Under the pieces are notes generated by a model, which saw only the letters and a program-made list of their open reading frames with translations, was not told the DNA's origin and did not search any database. Of a stretch of 64,000 bases of DNA, positions 11,717 to 24,188 are shown piece after piece. The position numbers were made by a program, and so were the translations under genes. Within the stretch, counting starts at the first letter, position 1, and each line of letters begins with the position of its first letter. Source of the DNA: Sipunculus nudus. Taxonomy: Eukaryota > Annelida > Sipuncula > Golfingiida > Sipunculidae. The DNA is taken from positions 3,519,900 through 3,583,899 of the forward strand of contig CM049322.1 in the NCBI GenBank assembly GCA_026874595.1. Reading direction: 5' to 3'.

Positions 11717-12513
11717 TACTTAGACTGCAATACCGCATGTTTAATGCAAATATGGCCTCATTCACCGTTAACTCATCAATCGTTATCTCTAAAGACTGAT
11801 CTAAATCTGAAGTCTCAAACATCAGCAGCACTGTAGCAGCACTGTCCGGCCCCAGCTGATAATAATAACTTACACCACAATGTGTTAACTGGCCAAGCAC
11901 TACCACAATGTTTATGACGAAGCCTAATTAATGAATTTACAAACAAGCCAAGGGTTTATCTAACTGGTTATTATCTCAATCCATGCCTAATGCCCCGTGA
12001 CCGCTGGACCATGACAGCATCTAGCATAAACTAAGCACACTGCAACTTTCCCTATGTTTAAGTATAAACAAACAAATGCTTCATCCTAACCTGTTTTAGT
12101 CAAGGGTTGTAATAGTTAAAGTTATAGCTATTATTTTATAACTTGGGGTCCCATTACTATTACAAAGGTAAAATTTCTTGTCTATTACTAATACTATTAC
12201 TAAAACCTTGAAAACCTGTAATTTATATTACTTTTATTATTAAATATTACTATTACCCCATCCCCGCTACAGACATAATCTAGATATGTCCTGAAATTAT
12301 ACATATTTCTGCTCGTGAAATACCTCAAGTGCTATGACATTTTTACCATTTTTTATACATCTTACAATATATACAGCAAGCAGTTCCCCAAATTCTACTG
12401 TAAACGCTTAACCCTGGGAGATTTTAGGAAAAAGACTAAGAAGCCAAGGGTTTTACTTAGAAGCCAAGGGTTGAACTCCAGATTGTAAACTTTCTTAATA
12501 ACGTCCAACTCAC

Positions 12514-12590
12514 CATACTGATTCCGACAAGAACACTTTCCGCAGCTTCACACAATATATGCTCTGAAATGCATCTTGTGCAATCCACAA
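12514..12590 (-). CDS. Candidate cysteine-bearing internal exon, unit A
   Basis: On the minus strand this 77-nt segment lies between an acceptor (TTTGCTGCCAG) and a donor (AGTATG|GTGAGT). One open frame reads 'VDCTRCISEHILCEAAESV' and onward. Unit B (38931-39007) keeps the splice sites and frame with two replacements. The adjoining upstream sequence differs by a 1-nt change in an A-run (8 in A, 7 in B), so only this short exon is frame-stable. Family unknown; a small Cys-rich secreted protein is possible. Confidence 0.22.
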
Positions 12591-13856
12591 CTGGCAGCAA
12601 ATCCATTTTTTTTCAGGAACATGCAGCATTAGGCCGCAAGAGCCGGTACACCGTACCGCTGCATGGGAAATGTATTTTCTAGGGTCACACAAGTTGTTGT
12701 GGATTTCAGTATCTGGGTATACCAGGTTAATGATACCCATTAGCTCTACACTTTACCATCCATCAAACTTTATATACTTTGTGCGTACAACAAAGGATGA
12801 AAGACAAATACAAACTCCAAGGCTTATATCAGAGCTGCACTTTTGAAATGCAGGAGATGACACTAAATTTAAATGAGCAAGCCAAATCTTGTGTACACTG
12901 AAGGTGCCAAGCCAGGGCTGACCGTCAGATGGTGATATCACTTCTTAACTAGGTGTATGCTACAGAGGGCAGTGTTCACTTGCGCGGCCTTGAGATTTCC
13001 TGGACAAACATTTAGCTAGGGCACTAACAGAGTAATTATATAGCCTATTGTTGGAGAACCCACTTTGGCCCTGATCAATAGTGTGAACACAAAGCGTGGA
13101 ACAACGTTATTGCCTTATTAAAATATCCTTCAAAGACCCTAAAATGCGTTTTTATTCGCAGGTAAAATAGCATATAAATCAACTAGAACCAGCCACACTC
13201 GTCTTCTAAATGTCACGTGTGAGACGCTCTGTTGAATTCAAGTCATGCTGCCCTGGCCGCCGCCATGTTGCAGCCATCATCACAGACGTGAAGCCATTCC
13301 TCATCAGACCAAACATATGTTACAAACCCTCACATCATAAACTCAAATCATATGGTTGGAAATCTCTTATTTATGTCATCTGGTCGTTAAACTCAGAGTT
13401 ATAGTTAAACTTGAGTATATGTACAGGAATGTGTATGTATAAAGTGGAAGTAAGATTTATTTTTTGTTGTATGAGAACATCACAATAAAATTACTTACTA
13501 CCTTATAAAGTGCCTCTGCGTCATAATCACTTAAAACAATTCAGAAAGTTTTTTTTTAGGGGAATTTTTATTTAACTTTACTAGCCTGAATATATACGTT
13601 TACATATAATTAAGAGTTAAAAACGGAAACTTTATAAAACATATGTTCAATATGATCGCCACGAGTAATGTTAATTACAGAAAAGAAATGTATCCGGGTT
13701 AGTATAATTAAATTCATGAAATAAAATATATACATGGCATCTTCCAGATATGTTTAAATCATGTGCACAATTAATTTTAAATAATTTTAATTAACTCTGA
13801 CTTTCAATCAGGTGATTGTTCAGGAGGTATTAACCACACATACTACTTTCTTTTTG

Positions 13857-14309
13857 GCGCAGAGCCCTGGAGTTGCCCGAAAATACAAAGTCTTTTGAAC
13901 ATAGAGCTATGAAGCTGCCCGTACACACTATGTCTTTCCAGCAGAGAGCCATGGAGCTGCCCGTACATACTAAGTCTTTTGAACATAGAGCTATGAAGCT
14001 GCCCGTACACACTATTTATATGTCTTTGGAGCAGAGAGCCATGGAGCTGCCCGTACATACTAAATCTTTCCAGCAGAGAGCCATGGAGCTGCCCGTACAT
14101 ACTAAGTTTTTTGAACATAGAGCTATGAAGCTGCCCGAACACACTATGTCTTTGGAGCAGAGAGCCGTGGAGCTGCCCGTTCATACTAAGTCGCTGGAGC
14201 AGGTTAATACATAGAGCTGCATAGTACACTTAGTCTAACGAGCAGAGGGCCTTGAAGCTGCCCGTACATACCCAATCCTTGGAGCAGAGAGCCATGAAGC
14301 TGCCTGTAT
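13857..14309 (+). repeat. 42-bp minisatellite, long allele (unit A)
   Basis: About ten units of 42 bp contain 'GAGCTGCCCGTACATAC' and 'TCTTTGGAGCAGAGAGCC'. One unit carries a 6-bp insertion, and the last units are separated by a degenerate spacer. Both strands remain open over the core, so the 113- and 128-codon frames there reflect unit length (14 codons) rather than a gene. Unit B has only about five units at 40411-40598. Confidence 0.85.
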
Positions 14310-14775
14310 AATATTACACATAGGTGAACTTATGTAAATGATGACAAAACAAGAAGATGTAATAGTTCTGGCGTTATCCTAAACCAGGCCAGGAAGGTTT
14401 GAGTCATGGTTTTCTACTTTTTTTTATGAAGCCCGCAGTTACTTATATCTATGATGCATAGAGTCTCTTAAAGTTAACTTATATTAGCTCACTGGTTAAT
14501 AAAGGTTTATAATTGGTTTACATTTAAATCCCCTTTAGGCTAACTATTTCGAAACAATTTAATGGCTGAGGAAAGGTTAGGCTTATTTTTGTTTGTTTGA
14601 AGCAATAAGTACAATTATGCAAAACGTACACTGAATAATAAAATAAATACCCTGATGAAATAAAACTACTCGGTGAGTAGTTTAACAGGGAACCTACTTA
14701 GCTTGAGTAGTATCATTGTGAGACTCTACTCACATAATCGATCATCGATCTTGTTTATCCTTCAACTATCGTAAA

Positions 14776-14777
<2 letters not shown>

Positions 14778-14818
<41 letters not shown>
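14778..14818. repeat. (TA)n microsatellite
   Basis: About 41 bp of TA dinucleotides. The equivalent tract in unit B (41098-41121) is shorter. Confidence 0.95.
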
Positions 14819-14820
<2 letters not shown>

Positions 14821-15792
14821 CTTTTTGTACCAACCTATATACCCATATTTTAGACATGTTTCACAGCCGATGGATAGATAATAACGCCATGTACACATTT
14901 GTTTATTTTCCAGGATTTCAAGTTTCAAGCAAGATAATGCGGCAACCACAAATTCTGTTGTATCTAAATTCATCTAACTGTACACACGCCTATAACAATT
15001 TGGTCAGACTCTCCAGTTATTTTTATATCGGTCTGTGAGTGATTTTATGCCGTTATCGTGCACAGTCTAACGGCACCACTCCCTTAAAATGACTTCACTG
15101 CAATCATCCTTGGCCATCCTTACAAAGCATATCGGATAAAAATGAAGAAAACGTATCAAGAAAACTGTTATCTAGAACCACAGTAACATAATCTAAATGA
15201 CAGAAATGTCACCACAAAGTGTCAGGTATTCGGGGACCGAGCTGCACCGTCGGCCTCGTTTATTAAGATGGCCCTGTCAGGTCCCTCGCCTAAGAAAAAA
15301 AAGTCCAGGTCTCCTTACACGATTTTTACGCGCTCCGCATTCCAGTCACCTTTGCAATGTTAGATATTAGCATGGAATTTCCCGATTTAGGCAGTTCTAT
15401 ATTTTCAACTTGAATAAATATGATTTCGGACATCAACCTTTCGGAAACCAAACAAATTTTAATTGCGTTAACTTCTATTATCATTTTTAGCATGTACATA
15501 TACATATATTTTCTAAATATTTGATTCGCCGAAAAAATAGTACTATAGGAGTATATTCGAAATAGTTAAAGCTGGTGTGTATTGCTTCGAAAGATACCCC
15601 ACCTTTAAGTCAGTGCGCATGCGCATAGGCTGGTTACCGCGAGCACCCGGTAAAAGTAAAACGATGCGTGTTGCCTGACGTGCCTTTCATTACGGACGTT
15701 AAATACAGGCTTCACTCTGACGACATAACAACAACAAGGCAAAATAGTTTTTATTAAGGGAATATAAACCCATTTTCTGTTATTTGCGTGTA

Positions 15793-15913
15793 CTAGTCAT
15801 TTTGTGGATTCACATCTGGCAAGAAGTGGTATCCTGGTTTTGACTCACAGCCGTGGTCAGGGAAGCTGTCACCTCGGCTCAGGATCGTCTGGTCAGCGTC
15901 TGCCATCATGTGT
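15793..15913 (-). CDS. Outward-facing terminal exon in the left arm
   Basis: On the minus strand an acceptor (CTCACTTTCACAG) precedes a 121-nt exon ending at TAG (15793-15795). An AATAAA signal lies ~40 nt further (15750-15755). The frame contains 'ADADQTILSRGDSFPDHGCE' and ends 'FLPDVNPQND'. The right arm has the same exon (25482-25602) with only a few replacements in the same frame. It looks like the last exon of a gene carried in both arms and transcribed toward the element ends. I do not recognise the protein, and no matching upstream exon was identified. Confidence 0.4.
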
Positions 15914-16797
15914 CTGTGAAAGTGAGTAGTATATAGCAACAAAAATGGTAGGATTAAAACTTCCAGCACGGTATTCATATGAAAATCACGTTATCTTATC
16001 TGATTTATTTTAAATTAACGTTAGAACTATGAAATCTAGCGGACTGTAGAAGCGGCAGTTGGGCGATAATACGTGGATTTATTATTGTTTATTATTATAT
16101 TTTTATATGGGGGGTTTGCAAAGTTCCGTCAGGTTTATAGCTGATACTAAATAACTGCAAATGTGTCTAACAATACAATAAATATATTACTCCAAATTTA
16201 TTTGCACTGTTGATAATTTTATCCAAACTGATGGATCAAGTTTTTAGAACAGGACGTGCCTAATACTATAAGTATAAAGTAATATACTTTTTCCCATAAA
16301 TAATATTTCATTTGTATGAAACCATATTTGTCTAGTATTATTGTATAGTTTAACTTAATTGCATAAATTTTTAGAAAAAAATATATTTTAATTAGATACA
16401 GTAAACTGTTTATTGACTACATCATGTTTATAACATACAAATGATATTTCATGTTCATTATGAATCGCTAATTCTACTAATATAAATGTGTATGTGTGCT
16501 TACCATGAACCACTTGTAAAAGTTGTGGTGAGAAAATGTCAAAAAATTTTACATATTTTTGTGTGTGTTTCAGTTTATAAACATTATTTATATTTGAAAG
16601 AAAATATAATATTGTATACTAGTATATATATTATATTTCGACTTTTATGGGTTTTTTATACAGTATTGTCTGTTATACATAAAATTAATATATTTTATCT
16701 AGCGCCAACCAAAATAGAAAGTATCTAACCATTGTAAATTTTTTCACAGTGTGTTGCACTAAATATTACATGTTTCTGTCTCCATTCCTGTTCATAG

Positions 16798-16868
16798 GTG
16801 CAAACTGTGCAAGGAATATCCAGCGGAATTGTTTAGCAAGAGAAATATGGTTCATCCTTACATATATA
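16798..16868 (+). CDS. Inward-facing candidate exon 1 in the left arm
   Basis: The stretch is bounded by an acceptor (CATTCCTGTTCATAG) and donor (TATATA|GTAAGT). The open frame includes 'CKLCKEYPAELFSKRNMV'. The right arm carries homologous but decayed sequence (near 24430-24500): the acceptor AG is AC and the donor GT is lost, although the peptide 'CKLYQEYSIELF' is still recognisable. The C-x2-C pattern might begin a zinc-binding module, but no family is identified. Confidence 0.3.
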
Positions 16869-16927
16869 GTAAGTTTGTAATGTTTGTATATATGTGTGTA
16901 CAATTGTGTATTTCATGCATCTTGCAG

Positions 16928-17051
16928 ATCCAAAGGATGACAGCATAAGAAGCAATAAAGGAGGACTTATCTTGTCACCTATACCTGTTGTCTTGAGAGC
17001 AGCTTGTTACAACAACAGTGGCGGTGTGAACTGACATGCATACCCTGACAG
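16928..17051 (+). CDS. Inward-facing candidate exon 2 in the left arm
   Basis: It follows the preceding exon after a 59-bp gap with a clean acceptor (CATCTTGCAG) and donor (GACAG|GTAAGA). The phase is compatible with the first exon. The frame reads 'NPKDDSIRSNKGGLILSPIP' then 'VVLRAACYNNSGG' before an in-frame TGA. A 59-bp intron is very short, so the pair may be a captured or decayed gene fragment. The right arm (near 24250-24370) retains the 'VILRAACYK'-type core. Confidence 0.28.
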
Positions 17052-20050
17052 GTAAGAACTCCTGGCATAGGCACAGGAAGCAACCATACTTGCACGGTGG
17101 GGCACTAATATTAGTTTTTTTTTCTTTATATTAGAAAAAATATACATACATAATCTGAATATTCATATGCATTGGCAATGTACTGTTAGTCCTGTAAATG
17201 AAAGTTACTGGTAATAAGCTGAGACTGTTCCTTGAAGTCCCTCTCCCAAAATGTGGTTAATATTTAAAATCTGCTGTCTGATCATCTGATGGCAGAAATT
17301 TGTCGCATATTTTGTAAAATATACAAGGAATACCTTCCTTTGAAGTCAGTAACTCTTTACAATTTTCAAATATCTAAGTTGGAAGAGGAATTCAGTAGTG
17401 GGGTCCAGGGGTTCCGGACCCCCTGTCCCCCTTTCAAGCTGACACACTATTTTTTTCAGAGTTATAGCCCAATTTTTGCACCCAGGACCCCCATTCCCCC
17501 ACTCCCCCTTTCCAGGCCTCTGGACTTTTTTTATGGATTATCATTAGTCCTCCTGGGTTGGACCCCTCCTTTTCCTAAATCTGTGATCTGTCCCTGTGTC
17601 TTGCTAGATGCCACCCCATTTGTTTTCTGTGTTCTTATATGTAAATATTTAAACATAATTTCAATTCTCTTAGTTACTTATATACAATTAAAATTACTTA
17701 GTCTTTTTATTTTAAAATCATTAGGCAATATCAATATGAGGATTTTCTTATAAGACCAATACAGTAAAGTGCATGGATGACTTCATATGGTATCCCTATA
17801 TAGATATCTGCACAAATTTGTCAGAATATGCCACCCAAGGGAGGAAATTGGGGCACCTCATTGCCATATTAACATATTAATATAAAATCATTAATATTTT
17901 TTCATAAACTAGATCAAAATAATACTTGATGCAGTAAACCCTTATGTCTTTTTTGCCTTCTGATCTGCCACTCATGATGAAAATAAGATGAGTTATCACC
18001 TGTCAAGTTTTGTAAAACACTTATTTAAATCTGTTGAAATGTTTATTAACTGTCTCTCTAAAATGTCGGACACAGTTGTTGTAGAATATACATTAACAGT
18101 CATTTGTGTGCGTGTGAGGTACATGACATGAACCATATGAGATAATAAAAAATGATAAAAATGATCTTATCTCATTATGAAAAAATTCTTTTCACAAAAT
18201 GTGCGACTAGGGCTAAGGGTATATATATCCAGGGGAGGCACAATGAACACAATGGGCTATGAGTTATTGAAGATATTTTTAAAATCAGTCAACATGTTCT
18301 ACTATAAGAAATAAGTTTATTACACAAAATTACATCTGATCTATAACTATCATCTTTAGGGTAACATCTTCTCAGAGATCAAATAAAAATGTTGTCAAAG
18401 ATATGCTTAATTAAAAAATGCCTTCTTTTTAATGTTGGAATGTATTAGTAAGCATGTTCTGATAAAATCAAAATTTCGTTGCAGTCTTTATCTGATGTGC
18501 CTATGAGCAACCATCCTGCCACAGACAACAGTTAACAGAACAGATACAATTCACTATCTAAATTGGACAACAGATGTTAGAATTTTCTTTTGGCCACCAG
18601 AAACTTACTGATATAGATGACCACAAAAGTCAACAGAGTGAAGAATATACAAGCCAAATCAGCCATGTCAAATGATGACAGAAGAAAATGGATAATTACA
18701 TATTTTAGTAATAAATTATTTATAAGCCATATTGTATCTGCAGATGGTTTATTAATTTTAAAAGGGACTGTGTAGATGGTCCTCATAAACACCTACAAAA
18801 TATTATCATAAATTGAGACTCTGACTGTTGAACTGCATGAATCTGTGACATAAATAATTATATGATAAATGTCATCTGCCTTAGTGTAAAAAATATATTT
18901 AATATCTAACCGGCTTTATAGCCAAGCTATTGATGACAGGTATAGGATACATAGTCATAGTTGCAGCAAAAAAAGTACAGTAAACCTAGCAACAAGCAAC
19001 TGTTTTCTAAATGGAAGGTAGTATTGAATCAAAGGTGCTTCTATAGCAGCAGAGAAATGTCTGAACATTCAATTATTCAGAGGTAGAGACCTGAATAATT
19101 TAATTTAAAACTTGCATATGATTCTTGCTTCACAGAGCCTATGGTCAATATTTCTGTGATGATTACATCAAAGTATTTAAGTTAATATGTTATTATTCAA
19201 AAACTTCATGGTAATCAAATTTTAGGGCATTCAGTTTTGTAAAGACAGTCACCTGCATTCAACAACATTTTTCCCCAAGGTTATTGTGATGCGTTTCTTA
19301 ACATGGTACTGTAAACCAGTGTTGTCTTGTTCATTGTCAATTTCATCATCATCACTGTGTTTGTATTGCTTATTTGTCTCCATCGGTGACTGAATGACAG
19401 GTCTGAATATTACCATGTTGACATCATGGATTTGGCATCATTATTGCATCCAGATCAGAGACTGGGCACTGATGTGTAGGCTGATGTATGTGTAATGTCT
19501 TGGCCATCTAGCAATAAACATAATATTTATTCTTTCCCAACATTTAGGTCAAGAAAGTATAGGAATTGCTAAGTTTTTAAGCTTTCTAGTCATGGAGTAA
19601 TCCTGTGGGCCAGTGGCTGTCATCACTGACTAGCTGAGTGTTCCCAGTCTTCTGACAGTATGGCAACCTTTTAACAAAAAAACACAATCATCTATTTTTT
19701 GTAGAATTCAGCTGAATGCTATGGCTCATGGGCCACTAGTTTAAAGTTTCCTTTAACTAACAAAAAAACATTTGCAAGTTAATTTCAGGACAATGTACAG
19801 TTAATTTCATCTGGGATAGAAATAGGTATTTTATGGTAAATATTAATTTGATATTGAGCTCAGCAGCTATAACAATCTGCCATTGTCAAACACTACCTCC
19901 TGCAGGCTAGTAGGAGGGAACAAATTGCCTCTGTTCACTGAGATAGTTCTTGCGCAACATTCTGAATGATCCAGGTGGTATCTTGCAAATTTACATACAT
20001 GTGAGTACATAGTGGCTTATATTCATGGAACTGTGAGAAGACTGCTTATT

Positions 20051-20097
20051 ATTTTTTTTTTTTTGGGGGGGGGGGGGATTGGGGGTTAGGAGGGGGG
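20051..20097. repeat. poly(T)-poly(G) tract
   Basis: A 13-base T run is followed by 13 G, then G5, G2 and G6 runs (20065-20097). On this strand there are enough G runs for a possible G-quadruplex. Confidence 0.85.
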
Positions 20098-22295
20098 TAC
20101 TTTTTTCCCTACTAGCCAGGGCATGAAGACTTACATTTCTGCCCTAACACTCTTGGAACGGATAAATTGTATTTTTAAATTTGACTACAAGCCAATCAAT
20201 TTTAATATTAAAATGTTCTAGAAGCAGAAAAGCTCTAAGTATGGATTATTTGCAATAGCAAGCATTTGCAAATGAAAATTTGTTTAGGGGAATATTCTGA
20301 CTGATCTATGAATTAGTGATTAGTAATTTGGCTTACAGTCATGTATTTACTTGTTTTAGACAACAAAACTTCCGGCACAAAATTCCCACAACCCTCTGCT
20401 CATTAGGTGGTTTAATTGACTTGAGTCTTTAAAATTATCATGAGTTATTTTAAATACATGTGTACATAATGTCCAAATTTCAAGACAACGCTTACAGGTC
20501 TAATGCAAACCTGTGAAATGGGATATACATCAGGTGTAATGTTTCTATGATGATATGCTTGACCATTATTTTAAAAGTACATGTACTTGGTTAAGTAATA
20601 TGTACAGAGCAAGTACACATATTAAACATTTTTAACCCAAGTACAAGCACCAACTGCACAAACATAACTCCTGGCTTGGATGTACACAACACAAAAATGA
20701 TTGTCAGTGGCACTACCAGTCACATGAATAACAGGCTATCGAAGTTGAATGGACATGCAAACTTTCAGACAGAGACTTCAAACCACTCTAAAACCAGGGT
20801 TTCCATGTACAATTTATTATCATGTGCCGTCTCATTGTGATTTGATTGTCACTGACTTTTGAAGATACATATTGAAATGAAATTGTAGTAAATGAAGAAC
20901 ATCTTTGATTAATAAATTCTACAATTGTTACTGTTATTCTTTTCACTCTATTTTATTTCTAAGATGACTACTCTTCTTTTCCAGAGCATTAATCTTGTTT
21001 TGGCCATTTGTCTTTGGCAGTCATGAGACCAGGGAGGCATCATTTCTTGTTTATAAAACATACCCTTCAGATCATTAACCTACAGATCATGAGGCTGCAT
21101 GACACTCAGGGTTCACATTTGATATGGGTGAAACCTATTTTACCCAGCCTGGGCTCTTCTTGCTGCCTGCAGAGGTTCACAAAATGGGCTCTTGCTGCAT
21201 ATCTAAATGCGGTAGTGATACTTGTCAAGGTGGTGGTTAGTGATCAAACTCTTCAGGAGGCAGCTGAGCCAGTGGCTGGCCCTCCACAGTGGTGTCACGG
21301 CGGGAAATGCAGTTATCTGGTCTGATGCATCCAAGATTGCTTCCCATGCAGTCCTAAACGGTGGATATCGTGCATTTCTCAGAGTTTACAGGCTTCCAGA
21401 TGATAATTAAATTTGATCACACCTATCCTATAGGTTTGTTAGATGAATGATGGTCATCTTGAGAAACAATCTGTAGTACCGGTAATCAACTCCACTTTCC
21501 TGTGACCATAGCTCTGGGGTTCCTGTAAAAGAATTTGGATGGAATTCAAACAGTGATAATGAAAAACAGTACTGTACAGCATATAATAAATTGTTAAATT
21601 AAAACTTAATTTGATTATCAAATTTGTGTGGCAAAACATTTGAAGCTATGAAACAATCTTCCAACAAAGGTTATATCACCTTCAACAATGTATATATTTT
21701 ATGTAATTTTTGCGAAGCTTTTATCATATAATTCACTAAAGAAAACAATTGGAGACCTAAGTCTTTTTGCCTGGCTGCTGTATTGAATTTAACAGGGTTC
21801 TGAATTTGAGAGCACAGATGCCCTCATGAGTGTCAAGGTTCGTAAAAGAAAATCTCTGACTGGCAGCCATAAGATATAATAGGCAGGTATGTAATTCACA
21901 TGTTCTATTTGACAAAATACACATGAAAAACAAGGGACATATGGGAGACTGTGCACAGCTGAACTTGACCTTGAAGGTAAAAATCTAAAATAAAATCAAA
22001 TGGAGATAAAGTGTAAGAGGTAGAGGTAATATAAGCCATTGTTTGTTTTATATGATTGGTTTATATTGATGAGCAAGAAATTGTTGCAAATGATATTTTG
22101 TGACCTGACCATGTTTCCTAATGTTGAAACTGAAGCATGTAAGCAGTTTTTTAATATAAAATTTATAATATTCTTATAATCATTTGTTGGCTTTTTGATA
22201 ACCTGTTGACAGTTCAGCAGTTTACACATTTGTCCAATTAGATCCTATTTTTTTTATTAATCCAAATTTGATTTTTATTTTATAAAATGTATACA

Positions 22296-22505
22296 GATGC
22301 CATAAAGGTCCCTCTCCACAGGTGGAAGGACTTGATGGTGGGTTAAATCATGTTACAACACCTCTGTAATTCTGTATATATTTTCTTTATTTAATAAATT
22401 GATGCCATAAAGTTCCCACTCCACAGGTGGAAGGACTTGATGGTGGGTTAAATCATGTTACAACACCTCTGCAATTCTGTATATATTTTCTTTATATAAT
22501 AAATT
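22296..22505 (+). repeat. Two tandem 105-bp units
   Basis: The units at 22296-22400 and 22401-22505 share 'GATGCCATAAAG.TCCC.CTCC', 'GGTGGAAGGACTTGATGGTG' and 'CTGTATATATTTTCTTTAT' with few mismatches. A third, strongly decayed unit may follow near 22512. Confidence 0.85.
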
Positions 22506-23516
22506 TTATACGGTTGCAATAAAACTATTGTTCCAGTGCTCAGGTGCAAGGACAAAATCCCAGGGGTAGGGGGAATGGGAACACCCTTGCATATACATAC
22601 AGGATATGAAATTTGATTCAACAGTGCATACAGGAAAAAAGTTTATTCATAATAGTTAAATATTTAAAATCAGGCAGAGAGAGATAAAAAAAAACAAAGC
22701 AACTCATTTTTATTCCTATTTTACTGAGGCAGGAAAATAATGAACGAATGTTTGCATTAGATCCTCATTTTTTTTATTTTATCATTTTTTTTCATGTTTG
22801 TAAATTTTCATAATACATTTACAGTATAACATATATATCTAAATAATCAAGTTGATTCATAATTCTAATGTGCACCAACATTTATAGCTAATTTGGTAAG
22901 GTAACATCACATTATGCACATAGATGCATTACTTTTTTTTTTATAAAATATACCTTTCAATCTACAAAACAATAATACCTGAAAATAACACTTGATTTAG
23001 AATTCACAATTCACAATTGCTCCTTCATTTATCCATGATCTGGCTAAATATTATAAAATTATGCTTACTGATGGGTTTAATTATATTTGAATTTTCTAAT
23101 ATTATTTAAAAAGAAATTAATTTATTAAAAATGCTTCTTTTTTTTTAAATATGGTTCTAAATTAAAATGAAAGGTTTCCTTTGCAACACTTATTTTATCA
23201 AAAAAATTTTCAGTACTTTCAAGACCCTTTGTACTGGCATTTTTTCATATTACAAATCTGGTAAATATTATGTCATTTTTTAAAATTGAAATGATTCAAT
23301 ATTTATGACAGGAACATTGACTTTATAAAAGTATATTAAAACAGTTATGAAAGTATGTTGAATCATGGCACTGAAAGGCATGTAATATCTGCTTTATATT
23401 AGTTACCATTATATAAGTAGATTAGTTAGCATATGGGGTACCATATGCAAGTCATCCATACTCTTTACAGTACGGGTCTACTTAGAAAAAGTCTCATATT
23501 CTGCACTGATTTCTGA

Positions 23517-23640
23517 GAATGGTTCTCTTATTTCAGAAATCATTGCATGTGGGCAATTTTTTTAACCTCTTTTGTTTGTTTAAAAAAAAGAGGAGTTAAA
23601 ATTGACCCGTACAATGCCTGAAAACCATACCCTTTAGGCC
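23517..23640. mobile_element. Degenerate relative of the 7160-7434 MITE
   Basis: It shares 'TGGTTCTC', 'TTTCAGAAATCA' and 'GTTAAAATTGAC.CG' followed by 'TGCCTGA.AACCATACC' and AGGCC with the Harbinger-like MITE. Most of the middle is missing. It is nested inside the 10-kb element. Confidence 0.55.
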
Positions 23641-23969
23641 TTACTGGTTTAAAATTAAAAAAAAAAAAATCTTAAACTATTTAAATTGCTCATGCTTACA
23701 CAAGGTTTGGCATTTATGTTTAAATATTTACATTTAGGATTGCAAAAAATAATGAAATGGCATCTAGCAAGACATTAAGACATTTTAGAGTTGTTCAGGC
23801 ACTGAATTGAGAAGTTATTCCTTGTAAATTCTGCACAGCCTCAAATTACTACCATCTGAAAGCAGATTATAAATATTAACCACAATTTATAAGATGGAAC
23901 TGAATGAGTAGCCTCACCTTTGCCTTATTACCGGTAATTTTTATTAACAGGTCTAACATTACATTGTCA

Positions 23970-23970
<1 letters not shown>

Positions 23971-24021
<51 letters not shown>

Positions 24022-24126
24022 GGTAGTGTTAATACTCTGATGTAAAGTGCCCACATTCACCTGATGATCGGGTCGCATCCCGTGAAACAGACTGTTGTGA
24101 ATCTACAGTGTTGTTTTTCTTCAGAG

Positions 24127-24185
<59 letters not shown>
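23971..24185. repeat. Two (TA)n tracts flanking a ~108-bp repeat
   Basis: (TA)n at 23971-24018 and 24128-24185 bracket a segment containing 'CCCGTGAAACAGACTGTTGT' and 'ACAGTGTTGTTTTTCTTCAG', which reads directly into the second tract. The same words, in inverse orientation, follow (TA)n at 36528-36580. This marks a repeat family with a built-in TA microsatellite. Confidence 0.8.

Positions 24186-24188
<3 letters not shown>

Larger units (their letters stand above)
15570..17105 (+). repeat. Left inverted arm of the 10-kb element
   Basis: It pairs with the reverse complement of 24185-25825. Landmarks present in both arms include 'CAGTGCGCATGCGCATAGGC', 'CGCGAGCACCCGGTAAAAG', 'CATGTTTATAACATACAAAT', 'CTTACCATGAACCACTTG' and 'CTTGAGAGCAGC.TGTTACAA'. 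The inner ~600 bp are much more diverged than the outer ~500 bp. Confidence 0.85.
17106..24184. other. Interior of the 10-kb element, no transposase recognised
   Basis: About 7 kb of AT-rich sequence. Weak items include a C-rich stretch ('GGGGTTCCGGACCCCC', 17400-17580) and a minus-strand frame at 18577-18792 with one membrane-helix-like segment ('ADLACIFFTLLTFVVIYIS'), a GTAAGT inside it and an upstream CTGCAG acceptor-like site. There are also overlapping frames at 21008-21410 in locally GC-richer DNA. None is recognisable. Transposase exons could have escaped detection if they are short and split by introns. Confidence 0.5.

Noticed and set aside
13830-14229. 128-codon minus and 113-codon plus frames as a repeat protein
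   Set aside because: The 42-bp minisatellite is open on both strands. The copy-number change and the degenerate edges in unit B give no gene context.
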